Assembly (NCBI RefSeq): GCF_009913235.1
Contig: NZ_CP047897.1
Coordinates: 3,161,001 to 3,225,000 of the forward strand
Reading direction: 5' to 3'
Source of the DNA: Nibribacter ruber
GTDB taxonomy: Bacteria > Bacteroidota > Bacteroidia > Cytophagales > Hymenobacteraceae
DNA length: 64,000 nt
The translations under genes and the position numbers were made by a program. Below, piece by piece: positions 17,577-27,216 of this stretch; within the stretch, counting starts at the first letter, position 1; each line of letters opens with the position of its first letter. The notes under the pieces were generated by a model. The model was not told the DNA's origin, did no database searches, and was given only the letters and a program-made list of their open reading frames with translations.

Positions 17577-17612
17577 GAAGAAGCCTTGACCGTCAAGTCA
17601 AGGCTTCTTTAT
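17577..17612. terminator. Bidirectional terminator
   Basis: AAGAAGCCTTGAC / GTCAAGGCTTCTT stem with a six-base loop. It has TTT on the plus side and TTCGTTTTC on the minus side. It serves the convergent hypothetical gene and the 38-residue gene. Confidence 0.8.
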
Positions 17613-17613
17613 G

Positions 17614-17730
17614 TTACTTCTTCTTTATGCAATTGGGGACTTGCTTGCCGTCTTTGTCTTTCATGCCGGCCTGTTCATAGCCTTTCCAGCAAGGGTCCTC
17701 CTTCTTCTGATCTTTCTTGGTCTTGGGCAT
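17614..17730 (-). CDS. 38-residue Cys/Trp small protein
   Basis: A short minus-strand frame with start ATG at 17730 and stop at 17614. It encodes 38 residues: the basic start MPKTKKDQKKE, the core DPCWKGYEQAGMKDKDGK and the end QVPNCIKKK. The CWKGYE...G.K.K.GK.VPNC pattern is one I know from many tiny Bacteroidota proteins and from the tails of phage structural proteins. Its function is unknown; the two Cys and the Trp suggest metal or nucleic-acid contact, which is speculative. It ends right at a terminator and lies about 50 bases downstream of the Bax inhibitor-1 gene, so it could share that transcript. Confidence 0.7.
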   Translation of the reverse strand: MPKTKKDQKKEDPCWKGYEQAGMKDKDGKQVPNCIKKK

Positions 17731-17782
17731 AGCGGTACAAGTTTGGTATTACTCTATGTACGCCAAGTGCCAGAAAGTAGAT

Positions 17783-18532
17783 TTACCGGCGGTTTAATTT
17801 AGCAAGCAGACGCAGAATCTCCAGGTACAACCATATTAAGGTAACGGCCAGGCCAAAGGCGGCATACCACTCCATGTACTTAGGGGCACCGTACTCCACG
17901 CCGCGCTCAATGGTGTCAAAGTCCAGAATGAGGTTCATGGCGGCAATCACCACTACCAGTAAACTAAAGATGATGCCCGCCATGCCGCTGCTATGAATCA
18001 AGGCTACCTCAATGCCAAAGAAACCAAGTACCAGGGCTATCATGTAGTAGGCAAAAATACCCAGCGTGGCCGTCATGATGATAGACTTGAAGCGCTCGGT
18101 GGCCTTGATTAGGCGGGTGCTGTACAAAAGCAACATGCCGCCAAACACGGTAAAGGTGAGCAGCATGGCCTGGTTGGCAATGCCTGGATAACTAGCTTCT
18201 AAAACGCCTGAAATGGTGCCCAGGAACAAGCCTTGGATAGCGCAGTAGATAGGCGCAATGTATTGAGCTAAGTGCTTCTTAAACGAAATCAAGAACAACA
18301 GGCCCAGACCTACCAGCGGCAAGGCCAACATGAACGGCAGTGGCTGCCCCACAAACTGCAGGAACTCCCATGAAAACAAGGCAAACACCACTACCACGCC
18401 AAACAGAATGGCAGACTTGGCAATGGTGCCGTTGAGGGTCATGACGCCCGCGCCGGCGGCATCTTCTGAGGCGACGGAGGAGGTGAACGCTTCTTCTTTA
18501 AGGGTTGGGTTGTTAGAGCTGAATAATGACAT
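17783..18532 (-). CDS. Bax inhibitor-1/YccA family membrane protein
   Basis: 249 residues from the ATG at 18532 (MSLFSSNNPTL). A longer frame to 18649 adds a low-quality stretch and is rejected. There are seven predicted helices after a ~45-residue polar N-terminus; the ending AAFGLAVTLIWLYLEILRLL and the motif ILDFDTIERGV carry the acidic pair of TMBIM proteins. Structural studies of a bacterial homologue support a pH-sensitive calcium leak; in bacteria the role is otherwise unclear. It is divergent from feoA. Confidence 0.87.
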   Translation of the reverse strand: MSLFSSNNPTLKEEAFTSSVASEDAAGAGVMTLNGTIAKSAILFGVVVVFALFSWEFLQFVGQPLPFMLALPLVGLGLLFLISFKKHLAQYIAPIYCAIQGLFLGTISGVLEASYPGIANQAMLLTFTVFGGMLLLYSTRLIKATERFKSIIMTATLGIFAYYMIALVLGFFGIEVALIHSSGMAGIIFSLLVVVIAAMNLILDFDTIERGVEYGAPKYMEWYAAFGLAVTLIWLYLEILRLLAKLNRR

Positions 18533-18697
18533 GGTTTTCTTTTTATCTAGGTGAAATTTACAGAAACACTTGTGAAAAAGCAATAATCTCAGACAATTGC
18601 CGGAGTAATCACCAAAAGACTGCTTCTTTTTTGGATTCAAAAGGAACACCTAGTACCTTGCAACTGTTTATAACGAGTCTAAATAAAAGCAGACCAG

Positions 18698-18931
18698 GTG
18701 CAACGAGAGCAAAAGAGCGTACGGGATTTGAAAATTGGAGAAAGCGGAATCATCTGTTGTTTAAACGATCCAGAAATGTCTCTGAAATTACTGGAGATGG
18801 GCTGTATACCGGGTGAAAAAGTAAAGCTGAACAGCCGCGCCCCGCTAGGCGATCCCATTACCATCATTGTGAACGATTATACCCTGTCCCTGCGTTTAGA
18901 CGAAGCTGCTACTATCATGCTAAAGGCTTAG
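18698..18931 (+). CDS. feoA: Ferrous iron transport protein A
   Basis: 77 residues, SH3-like fold: LKIGESGIICCLNDPEMSLKLLEMGCIPGEKV, split as a turn LKIGESG and the helix KLLEMGCIPG, then NSRAPLGDPITI. FeoA is a small cytosolic partner of FeoB. GTG at 18698 is the likely start. It ends three bases before the feoB ATG, so the two form an operon. Confidence 0.87.
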   Translation: MQREQKSVRDLKIGESGIICCLNDPEMSLKLLEMGCIPGEKVKLNSRAPLGDPITIIVNDYTLSLRLDEAATIMLKA

Positions 18932-18934
18932 TCT

Positions 18935-21094
18935 ATGTCCGAAGTTCTTGCCCCGGTTCCGGCCGCTGCTCCCTCTATTCTCACAGGTGCCCGCAAAGGC
19001 GTCTCTAAAATTGCGTTGATCGGGAATCCTAACTCGGGTAAGTCCTCCCTCTTCAACCACCTCACCGGCCTCAACCAGAAGGTGGGCAACTTCCCGGGCG
19101 TAACGGTAGACAAGAAAACCGGCACCTCCTTCCTCACGCCGCAACAACGCGTGCAGATCATTGACTTGCCAGGCACCTACAGCCTTTATCCAAAATCCCT
19201 GGATGAGAAGGTGATCATAGACCTGCTGCACAACAAAAAATCAGACTTCTACCCAGACGCCCTCATCATTACGGCAGACGCCTCTAACCTGAAGCGCAAC
19301 CTGCTGCTCTTCACCCAGCTAGCGGACCTCAAGATTCCGGCGGTGTTGGCCTTGAACATGATGGACCTGGCAGGAAAGCACGGTATTTCCATTGACTTAG
19401 AAGAACTGCAGCGCGAGCTGGGCGTACCCATCATCCCCGTAAACGGACGTAACGGTAGCGGTGTGGCTGCGCTTAAAATCTTGCTTTCGCAGCCCTTGCA
19501 GGTGTCTACGGCCACCTTCTTTGAGATACCGGATGATCTGCTGGTGATGGTGCGCCAGATACGCTACTACTTTGAGCTCAGCAATGACTACCTGGCCCTG
19601 CATTACGCGCACCAATACCAGAAGCTGTCCTTCCTCTCTGAGGATGACAAGGAATACATAGCCGAACTGGTCAAAAAATACGATTTCAAGTCCAATACCC
19701 TGCAGGCCAATGAGACCATTGCCCGCTACGTGCGCATCAATGAAATGCTCCTGGACGCCATGCAGGTCACCAGGGCCGAAAGCAACGAGCAGCAGAGCAA
19801 CAAACTAGACCAGATCCTAACCCACAAGGTCTTCGGGTACCTGATTTTCTTTGGCGTGCTCTTTTTGATGTTCCAGGCCATTTTCGCCTGGGCCAGCTAC
19901 CCCATGGACATGCTGGATCTGGCCGTGGCTACGCTCAACGCCTGGATTCAAAGCAAAGCAGACGGCCCGCTCATTGACCTCCTCACCGAAGGCGTGTTGG
20001 CTGGTTTGGGCGGTGTGCTCATGTTCATCCCTCAGATTGCCATCTTGTTTGCCTTCATTGCCATTCTGGAAGAATCTGGCTACATGGCCCGCGTCACGTT
20101 CCTGATGGACAAGATTATGCGCAAGTTCGGGCTGAACGGTAAGAGCGTGGTACCTTTGATTTCTGGGGTGGCCTGCGCCGTGCCCGCCATCATGGCCACG
20201 CGTAACATTGACTCTTTCAAAGACCGCCTCATTACCATCTTCGTGACACCGCTCATGAGCTGTTCGGCGCGTCTGCCTATTTATACCGTCATGATTGCCC
20301 TGGTGGTGCCAGAAACCTATGTGTTGGGTATTTTAAGTCTGCAGGGTCTGGTCTTGATGGGCTTGTATCTGATTGGCTTCCTGGCGGCAATCTTCTCGGC
20401 GGCGCTCATGAAACTGGTCTTGCGCACCAAAGAGCGCAGCTACTTCATCATGGAGTTTCCTACCTACAAAATGCCGCGTTGGAAGAACGTGGGCCTCACA
20501 ATTTTGGAGAAGGTAAAGGCCTTCGTGTTTCAGGCGGGTAAGGTCATCATGGCCATCTCCATCATTCTGTGGGTGATGTCCTCGTATGGGCCGGGCAACA
20601 AAATGGAGCAGGCAGAAGCCAGAGCCACGATAGAAGCCAAAACCCAGCAGCTGAGCGAGCAGGACGCCGAGGCGCACATTGCCGGCCAGAAACTGGAAGA
20701 GTCGTATGCAGGTCAGTTTGGCAAGTTCATTGAACCGTCCATCAGGCCGCTGGGCTATGACTGGAAGCTGGGCATTGCCTTGTTAACGTCCTTTGCGGCG
20801 CGCGAAGTGTTTGTGGGTACCATCTCCACCATTTACAGCGTAGGCGACTCTGAGAACATTGCCACGGTCAAGGAAAAACTCATGGCTCAGAAAGACGAGT
20901 TCGGGCAGCCGTTCTTCTCCCCGGCGCGTGCGTTCTCATTGCTTATTTTCTACGTGTTTGCCATGCAGTGCATGAGTACCATTGCCGTGGTGTACCGTGA
21001 GACCAAAGGCTGGAAATGGCCTATCCTGCAACTGCTGTACATGACCGGTCTGGCCTATGTGAGTGCGTTTGCGGTCTTTCAGATTTTCTCCTAG
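18935..21094 (+). CDS. feoB: Ferrous iron transporter B
   Basis: 719 residues. The N-terminal G domain shows GNPNSGKSS (G1, residues 30-38), LPGTYS (G3, near 80) and LNMMDLAG (G4, near 140), followed by the guanine-dissociation-inhibitor-like helical domain. Gate motifs are SGVACAVPAIMATR and TSFAAREVFVGT in the membrane part, with about ten helices. It imports Fe2+ across the inner membrane. A Gln/Glu-rich soluble insert (about 555-600) lies between membrane segments. Length and order are normal for the family. Confidence 0.95.
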   Translation: MSEVLAPVPAAAPSILTGARKGVSKIALIGNPNSGKSSLFNHLTGLNQKVGNFPGVTVDKKTGTSFLTPQQRVQIIDLPGTYSLYPKSLDEKVIIDLLHNKKSDFYPDALIITADASNLKRNLLLFTQLADLKIPAVLALNMMDLAGKHGISIDLEELQRELGVPIIPVNGRNGSGVAALKILLSQPLQVSTATFFEIPDDLLVMVRQIRYYFELSNDYLALHYAHQYQKLSFLSEDDKEYIAELVKKYDFKSNTLQANETIARYVRINEMLLDAMQVTRAESNEQQSNKLDQILTHKVFGYLIFFGVLFLMFQAIFAWASYPMDMLDLAVATLNAWIQSKADGPLIDLLTEGVLAGLGGVLMFIPQIAILFAFIAILEESGYMARVTFLMDKIMRKFGLNGKSVVPLISGVACAVPAIMATRNIDSFKDRLITIFVTPLMSCSARLPIYTVMIALVVPETYVLGILSLQGLVLMGLYLIGFLAAIFSAALMKLVLRTKERSYFIMEFPTYKMPRWKNVGLTILEKVKAFVFQAGKVIMAISIILWVMSSYGPGNKMEQAEARATIEAKTQQLSEQDAEAHIAGQKLEESYAGQFGKFIEPSIRPLGYDWKLGIALLTSFAAREVFVGTISTIYSVGDSENIATVKEKLMAQKDEFGQPFFSPARAFSLLIFYVFAMQCMSTIAVVYRETKGWKWPILQLLYMTGLAYVSAFAVFQIFS

Positions 21095-21101
21095 ACCCCA
21101 G

Positions 21102-21141
21102 CCGTTTTTGGCCTTTTTTCTGGAAAAGAGGCCAAAAACGG
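21102..21141. repeat. Palindromic repeat copy 11
   Basis: CCG / CGG flanked copy with centre TGG, eight bases after the feoB stop. Confidence 0.95.
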
Positions 21142-21193
21142 AAAGAAATAGTTTCTGAACCAAGCGCTGCAAACGTTCTATATAGGCCGGTGC

Positions 21194-21224
21194 TTGTGTT
21201 TTAGATGAATTATTTGTACATTTG
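21194..21224 (+). promoter_or_regulatory. Promoter of the rimP-nusA-infB operon
   Basis: TTG at 21194-21196 and TACATTTG at 21217-21224, 20 bases apart. This matches the Bacteroidota consensus TTG-N(19-21)-TAnnTTTG. Confidence 0.7.
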
Positions 21225-21246
21225 TGCGATTAAAGAGCAAAGAAGG

Positions 21247-21271
21247 GGACGCGATAGTCCCCCTTTTTATT
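21247..21271 (+). terminator. Leader hairpin, possible attenuator, before rimP
   Basis: GGGGAC / GTCCCC hairpin followed by CTTTTTATTT in the 5' leader, about 20 bases before the rimP ATG. It looks like an intrinsic terminator placed between promoter and operon, so attenuation is possible. Confidence 0.55.
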
Positions 21272-21290
21272 TCTTACCCTGTTTGATACT

Positions 21291-21764
21291 ATGGCCCTAG
21301 ACGAAAAAATAATTGAAGGCTTCGCGTTGGAGGCACTGCCAGAACCAGACCTTTTTCTGGTGTCTGTAACGGTGTCAGACAGTCCGGTTCGGCCTAAAGT
21401 GACTATTCTGGCAGACGGCGACCAGGGCATCAGCATTGACCAGTGCGCCAAGATCAGCCGCCGCGTGGCCAAGCGCATTGAGGAGACCATGGGCGAGGAG
21501 TTCAGCTTTGTGATTGAGGTTTCCTCGCCGGGCGTAGATTTTCCGTTGACCACGCCGCGTCAGTTCACCCGTAACATTGGCCGCCACGTAAAGCTCAAAT
21601 TAGCCGAGGGCGTAGAGAAGACTGGTGAGATTGTGGACGCCATGGAAGATGGCTTCCTGTTTGCCGAAGAAGTAAAAGTAAAACATAAGAAATCTTTGCT
21701 GGAGCCCGTGCACGTGGCCTACAGTGATATTGTGAAAGCGCAGATTGTAATCTCTTTTAAATAA
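21291..21764 (+). CDS. rimP: Ribosome maturation factor RimP
   Basis: 157 residues. The N-terminal alpha/beta domain includes ADGDQGISIDQCAKISRRV and the phrase FVIEVSSPGVDFPL, the RimP signature; the C-terminal SH3-like domain follows (VKLKLAEGVEKTGEIVD). RimP assists 30S subunit maturation. The order rimP-nusA-infB is the conserved bacterial arrangement. The gap to nusA is eight bases. Confidence 0.95.
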   Translation: MALDEKIIEGFALEALPEPDLFLVSVTVSDSPVRPKVTILADGDQGISIDQCAKISRRVAKRIEETMGEEFSFVIEVSSPGVDFPLTTPRQFTRNIGRHVKLKLAEGVEKTGEIVDAMEDGFLFAEEVKVKHKKSLLEPVHVAYSDIVKAQIVISFK

Positions 21765-21772
21765 GATAAGAC

Positions 21773-23032
21773 ATGGATAGTTCAGTATTGATTGAATCGT
21801 TTGCGGAATTCGCTAAGTTCAAGAACATTGACCGCCCTACCATGATGCGGATTCTGGAAGACGTGTTCCGCACCATGATTCGTAAGAAATGGGGAACAGA
21901 CGAGAATTTCGACATCATCCTGAACGTAGAAAAAGGTGATTTGGAAATCTGGCGTAACCGCGAGATCGTGGATGACAACTCAGAGGACATCTGGGACCAT
22001 GACAAGATTCCGTTGGAAGAAGCCCGCAAGATTGAACCAGACTTTGAGGTAGGCGAAGAGGTTTCTGAGCTGATCAAGCTGGAGGACTTTGGCCGTAGAG
22101 CGGTTTTGACTGCCCGCCAGACCTTAATCCAGCGCGTGAAAGACCTGGAGAAAGACTTGCTGTACCAGAAATACAAAGACCAGGTGGGTGAAATCATCTC
22201 TGGCGAGGTATACCAGGTGTGGAACCGCGAGGTATTGATTCTGGATTCAGAGGACAATGAGTTGCTGATCCCTAAAACGGAGCAAATCCCGAAGGACCGT
22301 TACCGCAAAGGTGATGTGGTAAGAGCGGTAGTGCAGCGCGTGGAGATCATCAACGGTAACCCAAAAATCATTCTTTCTCGTACTTCTCCGCAATTCCTGG
22401 AGCGTTTGTTTGAGAACGAGGTGCCAGAGATTTTTGACGGCCTTATCACCATCAAGAAGATTGTACGTGAGCCGGGCGAGCGCGCCAAGGTGGCCGTGGA
22501 ATCATATGATGACCGCATTGACCCGGTGGGCGCCTGCGTGGGTATGAAAGGATCTCGTATCCATACCATCGTGCGGGAGCTGGAGAATGAGAACATAGAC
22601 GTTATCAACTACACAGATAACATGGAGCTGTACATCCAGCGGGCGTTGAGCCCTGCCAAGATCAGCAGCATCAAAGTAGACGAAGAAAATGGCCGTGTGT
22701 CTGTATTCCTGAAACCAGACCAAGTATCATTGGCCATTGGTAAAGGCGGCCAGAACATTAAGCTGGCGAGCAAGCTGGTGGGCTTAGAGATAGATGTGTT
22801 CAGAGAGTCAGAAGGATTTGAAGAAGACATCAGCCTGGACGAATTCTCAGATGAGATTGAAAGCTGGGTAATTGATGAGCTGAAGCGCATTGGCCTGGAC
22901 ACCGGTCGTAGCGTATTGGCTGTGAGCAAAGAAGATTTGGTACGTCGCACAGAATTGGAAGAAGAGACTGTGGAAGACCTGCTCAACATCATTCGCTCAG
23001 AGTTTGAGTCAGAATCAGAAGAAAACAACTAG
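21773..23032 (+). CDS. nusA: Transcription termination/antitermination factor NusA
   Basis: 419 residues: N-terminal RNA polymerase-binding domain (about 1-130), S1 domain (GEIISGEVYQVWNREVLI, about 140-205), then two KH domains with VGACVGMKGSRI and LAIGKGGQNIKLAS. The acidic tail after residue 350 is short, and the two C-terminal acidic repeats of Escherichia coli NusA are not present, as is usual outside Proteobacteria. It acts with RNA polymerase on pausing and termination. Confidence 0.95.
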   Translation: MDSSVLIESFAEFAKFKNIDRPTMMRILEDVFRTMIRKKWGTDENFDIILNVEKGDLEIWRNREIVDDNSEDIWDHDKIPLEEARKIEPDFEVGEEVSELIKLEDFGRRAVLTARQTLIQRVKDLEKDLLYQKYKDQVGEIISGEVYQVWNREVLILDSEDNELLIPKTEQIPKDRYRKGDVVRAVVQRVEIINGNPKIILSRTSPQFLERLFENEVPEIFDGLITIKKIVREPGERAKVAVESYDDRIDPVGACVGMKGSRIHTIVRELENENIDVINYTDNMELYIQRALSPAKISSIKVDEENGRVSVFLKPDQVSLAIGKGGQNIKLASKLVGLEIDVFRESEGFEEDISLDEFSDEIESWVIDELKRIGLDTGRSVLAVSKEDLVRRTELEEETVEDLLNIIRSEFESESEENN

Positions 23033-23078
23033 TGGCGTGGTACTTGTGCCAGATTATTTGACCTAGAGAAGTGGGTGC

Positions 23079-23116
23079 CGTTTTTGGCCTTATTTCTGGA
23101 AAACAGGTCAAAAACG
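23079..23116. repeat. Palindromic repeat copy 12, inside the nusA-infB operon
   Basis: Copy between the co-directional nusA and infB genes, centre TGG. If the operon is transcribed through, the hairpin becomes part of the mRNA. Confidence 0.93.
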
Positions 23117-23200
23117 TGAAAACGTACCGGCAAACCCACACCATACTTAAAGAGTCACGTAATCAAAACAGAACCAAATAAAAACAACAGCATATTGAGC

Positions 23201-26200
23201 ATGTCAGAAGAAAGAACGATGAGGCTTAAACAGGTAGCCACCACCTTGAACATCAGTACCTCTACCGTAGTGGAGTTCCTGGAGAAAAAGGGGATGGATG
23301 TCGAGAATAAACCTACTTCAAAGATTACCCAAGAGCAGTTCAATATGCTGTCGAAAGAGTTTGCCTCGTCCATGCAAGCCAAGGCAGAGGCAGCCGAGTT
23401 GAACATTGGGAAAAAACCAGCCGGGGCAGAAGAGAAGCCAGAACCTAAGAAAGCCCAGGACCCGGAGCCCGAAATGCTCATCAAGAACAGTGCCCCGGCC
23501 CGTCCGGCGGCAGAGCCAGAGAAACCAGCCGCACCGGCACCAGCAGCCCCTAAAGCCGCTGAGCCAGCGCCTGCACCGGCCGCTAGTGCCTCTTTGCCAG
23601 GCATAAAGGTATTGGGCAAGATTGACCTGGATGCCAAAGGTCGTCCCGTGCCAAAACCTGCTCCTGCCCCCGCGCCTGCTCCGGCAGCACAGGTGGCCGA
23701 GAAATCAACAGAAGCACCCGCTCCGGCCCCGGCCGCAGAGAAACCTGCCGCTCCGGCGGCTCCTGCTCCAGCCCCGGTAACACCAGCGGCCTCTGCGCCA
23801 GAAAAACCAGCTACTCCAGCGCCTGCTCCTGCAGCACCGGCCGCCCCGGCAGCTCCCGTTGCAGAGAAGCCAGCTGCCCCGGCAGCCGCCGCACCACAGG
23901 CCCCGGTAACACCGCCGGCACCTGCGCCAGCTCCGGCCCCAGCGGCTGAAGCAGCCAAGCCAGCAGCACCAGCCCCACAGGCTCCGGCAGCGCCGGTAAC
24001 TCCGGCTGCACCCGTTGCGCCAGAGGCTTCTGCCCCAGATGCTGATACCACGCCGCAAGGCACCATCAAAGCACAGGCAGACCAGTTGAAAGGGTTGACA
24101 GTGTTGGGTAAGATTGAATTACCCGTGAGTGGTGGTCGTGGCAAAGGCGGTAAGCCGGTAGCCTCCTCAGATGAGCGCCGTAGAGGCAATCAGCCGGGTG
24201 GACAAGGCGGCCAAGGCCAAGACAAAAAGAAACGCAAGCGCATTGAAGTGCCTAAAACAGGTGCTCCAGGTGCTGCCAATACTAATCCTAATGCACCACA
24301 ACCGCACCGCGCTGGTGACAGAGCCAACAGCACCCGTCCTTTGGGAACAGGCCAGGCGGCTAACCGTCAACCAGGCGCCGGTGGACCAGGTCGTCCAGGC
24401 GGTGGCTACCAAGGCAACCGTCCAGGTGGCGGCGGCCGTCCAGGCGGACCGGCAGCCCCTCGCGCTGAGTTAACGGATAAGGAAATCCAGGATCAGATTA
24501 AGGCCACGTTGGCCCGCTTGAGCGGTGGCAAAGGCGGTAACCAAGGAAACCGTTCCAAATACCGTAGAGAGAAACGCTCTGCCGTGGCAGATGCCGCAGA
24601 TGAGCGCAGAATGCAGGAACAATTAGAGTCTAAGATTCTAAAAGTAACTGAGTTCGTGTCTGCTAATGACTTGGCTGCCTTGATGGACGTGAGCGTCAAC
24701 GAGGTGATCAAGACCTGTATGAACCTGGGTATGTTCGTATCCATCAACCAGCGTCTGGATGCCGAGGCCATCACCATCATTGCAGATGAGTTTGGCTATG
24801 ACATTCAGTTCGCTTCGGCTGAGGAAGAAGAAAATACTGGTATTGAGGAAGTAGACGCTGAAGAAGATCTATTGCCACGCGCTCCAATTGTGACCATCAT
24901 GGGTCACGTGGATCATGGTAAAACCTCTTTGCTGGATTACATAAGAAGAACCAAGGTAACCGCCGGTGAGGCCGGGGGTATCACCCAGCACATTGGCGCC
25001 TACCAGGTAACCACTGAGGCCGGGAAAGACATCACCTTCCTGGATACACCGGGTCACGAGGCCTTTACCGCCATGCGTGCCCGTGGTGCCAAGGTAACAG
25101 ACGTTGTTATCATTGTGGTTGCAGCTGATGATAACGTGATGCCACAAACCAAGGAAGCCTTGAACCACGCGCAAGCGGCGGGCTCTCCAATCGTGATTGC
25201 CATTAACAAGATTGACAAGCCAACGGCCAACCCAGACAAGATTCGTGAGGAGCTTGCCCAGTTGAACGTACTGGTAGAAGAGTGGGGTGGTAAATATCAA
25301 AGCCAGGAAATATCCGCTAAGACCGGACAAGGCATTGACGAACTCCTTGATAAAGTATTGCTAGAGGCCGAATTACTGGAGTTGAAAGCCAACCCAGACC
25401 GCCGTGCCGTTGGTACGGTGATTGAAGCCGCCCTGGATAAAGGTAGAGGCTACGTAGCCACGGTATTGGTACAGACCGGTACGTTGAAGATTGGTGACAT
25501 CCTGGTTGCTGGTTCACACCACGGCCGCGTGAAAGCCATGACTGATGAACTGGGCAAACGCCATAAGACTGCCGGACCATCCATGCCGATTCAGGTATTG
25601 GGTATTGACGGCGCTCCGCAGGCGGGTGACAAGTTTGTGGTAATGGAAACGGAGCGTGAAGCCCGTGAGATTGCCGTGAACCGTCAGCAGTTGCAGCGTG
25701 AGCAGAGCATGCGCACCAAGAAACACATCACCCTGGATGAAATCGGTCGTCGTTTGGCCATCGGTACATTTAAGGAGTTGAACGTGATTGTACGCGGTGA
25801 CGTGGATGGTTCTGTAGAGGCACTTTCTGACTCATTATTGAAACTATCGACTGAGGAAGTACAGGTGAACATCTTGTCCAAAGGGGTTGGTCAAATCTCT
25901 GAGACGGACGTATTGCTGGCCTCGGCCTCAGATGCGATCATCATTGGTTTCCAGGTGAGACCTTCTACCAACGCCCGTAAGCTGGCAGAGCAGGAAGAGA
26001 TTGACATCCGTCTGTACTCTATCATCTACAACGCCATCAATGAGTTGAAAGACGCCATGGAAGGTATGTTGGCGCCAACGGTGAAAGAAGAAGTAACCGC
26101 CAACGTAGAAGTACGCGAGGTGTTCAAAATCACCAAGGTGGGTACCATTGCCGGCTGTATGGTGACGGATGGTGTGATTACGCGTAACTCTAAGATCAGA

Positions 26201-26383
26201 ATTGTACGTGACGGCATTGTGGTTCACTCCGGTGAAATCCTGGCCCTGAAGCGTTTCAAAGACGATGCGTCTGAAGTGCGTACCGGCTACGAATGCGGTA
26301 TCAGCATCAAGAACTTCAATGACCTACAACAAGGTGACGTGATTGAAGCCTACGAAGAGCGCGAAATCAAGCGTACTCTGTAA
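23201..26383 (+). CDS. infB: Translation initiation factor IF-2
   Basis: 1060 residues from ATG 23201. An N-terminal helical domain ([22 protein letters not shown]) is followed by a very long Ala/Pro-rich linker (about residues 80-290), a Gly/Arg-rich basic stretch (about 310-440) and the GTPase core. G1 is GHVDHGKT (568-575), G3 DTPGHEAF, G4 NKID. Domains II-IV follow. It places initiator tRNA on the 30S subunit. The linker is repetitive at DNA level and is low-complexity rather than a mistake. Confidence 0.96.
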   Translation: MSEERTMRLKQVATTLNISTSTVVEFLEKKGMDVENKPTSKITQEQFNMLSKEFASSMQAKAEAAELNIGKKPAGAEEKPEPKKAQDPEPEMLIKNSAPARPAAEPEKPAAPAPAAPKAAEPAPAPAASASLPGIKVLGKIDLDAKGRPVPKPAPAPAPAPAAQVAEKSTEAPAPAPAAEKPAAPAAPAPAPVTPAASAPEKPATPAPAPAAPAAPAAPVAEKPAAPAAAAPQAPVTPPAPAPAPAPAAEAAKPAAPAPQAPAAPVTPAAPVAPEASAPDADTTPQGTIKAQADQLKGLTVLGKIELPVSGGRGKGGKPVASSDERRRGNQPGGQGGQGQDKKKRKRIEVPKTGAPGAANTNPNAPQPHRAGDRANSTRPLGTGQAANRQPGAGGPGRPGGGYQGNRPGGGGRPGGPAAPRAELTDKEIQDQIKATLARLSGGKGGNQGNRSKYRREKRSAVADAADERRMQEQLESKILKVTEFVSANDLAALMDVSVNEVIKTCMNLGMFVSINQRLDAEAITIIADEFGYDIQFASAEEEENTGIEEVDAEEDLLPRAPIVTIMGHVDHGKTSLLDYIRRTKVTAGEAGGITQHIGAYQVTTEAGKDITFLDTPGHEAFTAMRARGAKVTDVVIIVVAADDNVMPQTKEALNHAQAAGSPIVIAINKIDKPTANPDKIREELAQLNVLVEEWGGKYQSQEISAKTGQGIDELLDKVLLEAELLELKANPDRRAVGTVIEAALDKGRGYVATVLVQTGTLKIGDILVAGSHHGRVKAMTDELGKRHKTAGPSMPIQVLGIDGAPQAGDKFVVMETEREAREIAVNRQQLQREQSMRTKKHITLDEIGRRLAIGTFKELNVIVRGDVDGSVEALSDSLLKLSTEEVQVNILSKGVGQISETDVLLASASDAIIIGFQVRPSTNARKLAEQEEIDIRLYSIIYNAINELKDAMEGMLAPTVKEEVTANVEVREVFKITKVGTIAGCMVTDGVITRNSKIRIVRDGIVVHSGEILALKRFKDDASEVRTGYECGISIKNFNDLQQGDVIEAYEEREIKRTL

Positions 26384-26413
26384 GCAAATAGCAAGAGTCA
26401 CTTATAAGCACCG

Positions 26414-26446
26414 CAGCCCCGCCCGCAAGGACGGGGCTGTTTTTTT
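26414..26446 (+). terminator. Terminator of the rimP-nusA-infB operon
   Basis: CAGCCCCG / CGGGGCTG stem and a seven-T run, 30 bases after infB. Confidence 0.92.
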
Positions 26447-26486
26447 ATGCCTACTACCTATGGTGTCATGCTAATCTCAGAAAAGC

Positions 26487-26524
26487 CGTTTTTAGGCTAT
26501 TTCCTGGAAAACATACCAAAAACG
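26487..26524. repeat. Palindromic repeat copy 13
   Basis: Copy with a diverged right arm (ACATACCAAAAACG), centre TGG, opening the gene-poor kilobase after infB. Confidence 0.9.
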
Positions 26525-26529
26525 ATATC

Positions 26530-27170
26530 CTCTCCGTAGCGTGGTTCCGCGGAACGATCTAGTCTCACAGAACTTCCCGCCTCAAATTTAATGGACAGAC
26601 CTCTGCAACAGGAGCCTGCCTTTCCTTTACCTGCGCCAGGGAGACTAGCCTGTTTGGATTATAGAGTTCTTGTCGCATGGAGGCACGTCGTTCCACGGAA
26701 CGGCGCTACAACCGGCGGTCTTTCTTGGCCGCAAGATTGGGCCGGTCCCGTGCCAACAAATAGAAAAGCAGTGCGCAGCACGCATGCCTCTGCACCGACA
26801 GGAACTGCTATTACTAGTAACCAGCTAAACCAGCCAACAAACCCATGCAGGATTGGAACCGAAACCAGTCCTGGTCCTGAGCGCCTCTGGTGTTTGTGCG
26901 CCGCGGCCAGCGGCGGCAGGGACAAAGTCCCACAAACAACAGCAGTGCGAAGGGACAGGACGGGGCCCCGCGGCCGTGAGCGCTTACCAGAAGAAATGAA
27001 ACAAGGCTGTGAGTGCGCACCGGAAGACGCGGCCACTACAAAGGGAAGGCCAACGGAAGTACGCAACAGCGAAAGTCATGGAAGTAACACCCTCGCTATA
27101 GAAAGAGAACCAGCCAGCCCAAGTCTTCAAGTGAAAACAACCAACAACGCCAAGCCAAGGTGAAGGAAGA
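26530..27170. other. Structured, probably non-coding intergenic region
   Basis: A 640-base stretch bounded on both sides by palindrome copies. It is richer in inverted repeats than any other gap: GTTCCGCGGAAC (26544-26555), CGTTCC-AC-GGAACG (26689-26702), CGGGGCCCCG (26961-26970). It also has a possible three-way junction at 26891-26938 (TGTTTGT / ACAAACA enclosing hairpins GCCGC/GCGGC and GGGAC/GTCCC). An open frame on the plus strand (26591-27163) and others on the minus strand exist, but their translations are Pro/Arg/Thr-rich with no recognisable domain. I favour an RNA gene or a decayed element. Confidence 0.45.
26891..26938. ncRNA. Possible three-way-junction RNA structure
   Basis: The closing stem TGTTTGT (26891-26897) pairs with ACAAACA (26932-26938). 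Inside are hairpins 26900-26914 and 26919-26931, the latter GGGAC-AAA-GTCCC. Strand is undetermined, and there is no known RNA family that I can name. Confidence 0.3.
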
Positions 27171-27177
27171 GGAAAAG

Positions 27178-27216
27178 CGTTTTTGGCGTATTTTCTAGAA
27201 AACAGGCTAAAAACAG
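27178..27216. repeat. Palindromic repeat copy 14
   Basis: Diverged copy (right arm ends AAAAACAG) at the right edge of the structured gap, centre TAG. Confidence 0.88.

Noticed and set aside
23440-24080. Tandem GCTCCGGC-like short repeats
   Set aside because: They are codons of the normal low-complexity linker in IF-2, not a satellite or CRISPR.
23155-24189. Long minus-strand frame opposite infB (344 codons, Ala/Gly-rich)
   Set aside because: It is the antisense shadow of the Ala/Pro-rich IF-2 linker; the biased composition removes stop codons on the opposite strand.
26591-27163. 190-codon plus-strand frame downstream of infB
   Set aside because: The composition (Pro, Arg, Thr, Ala) and lack of any recognisable segment look like translation of GC-rich structured DNA; overlapping frames on the other strand are equally long.
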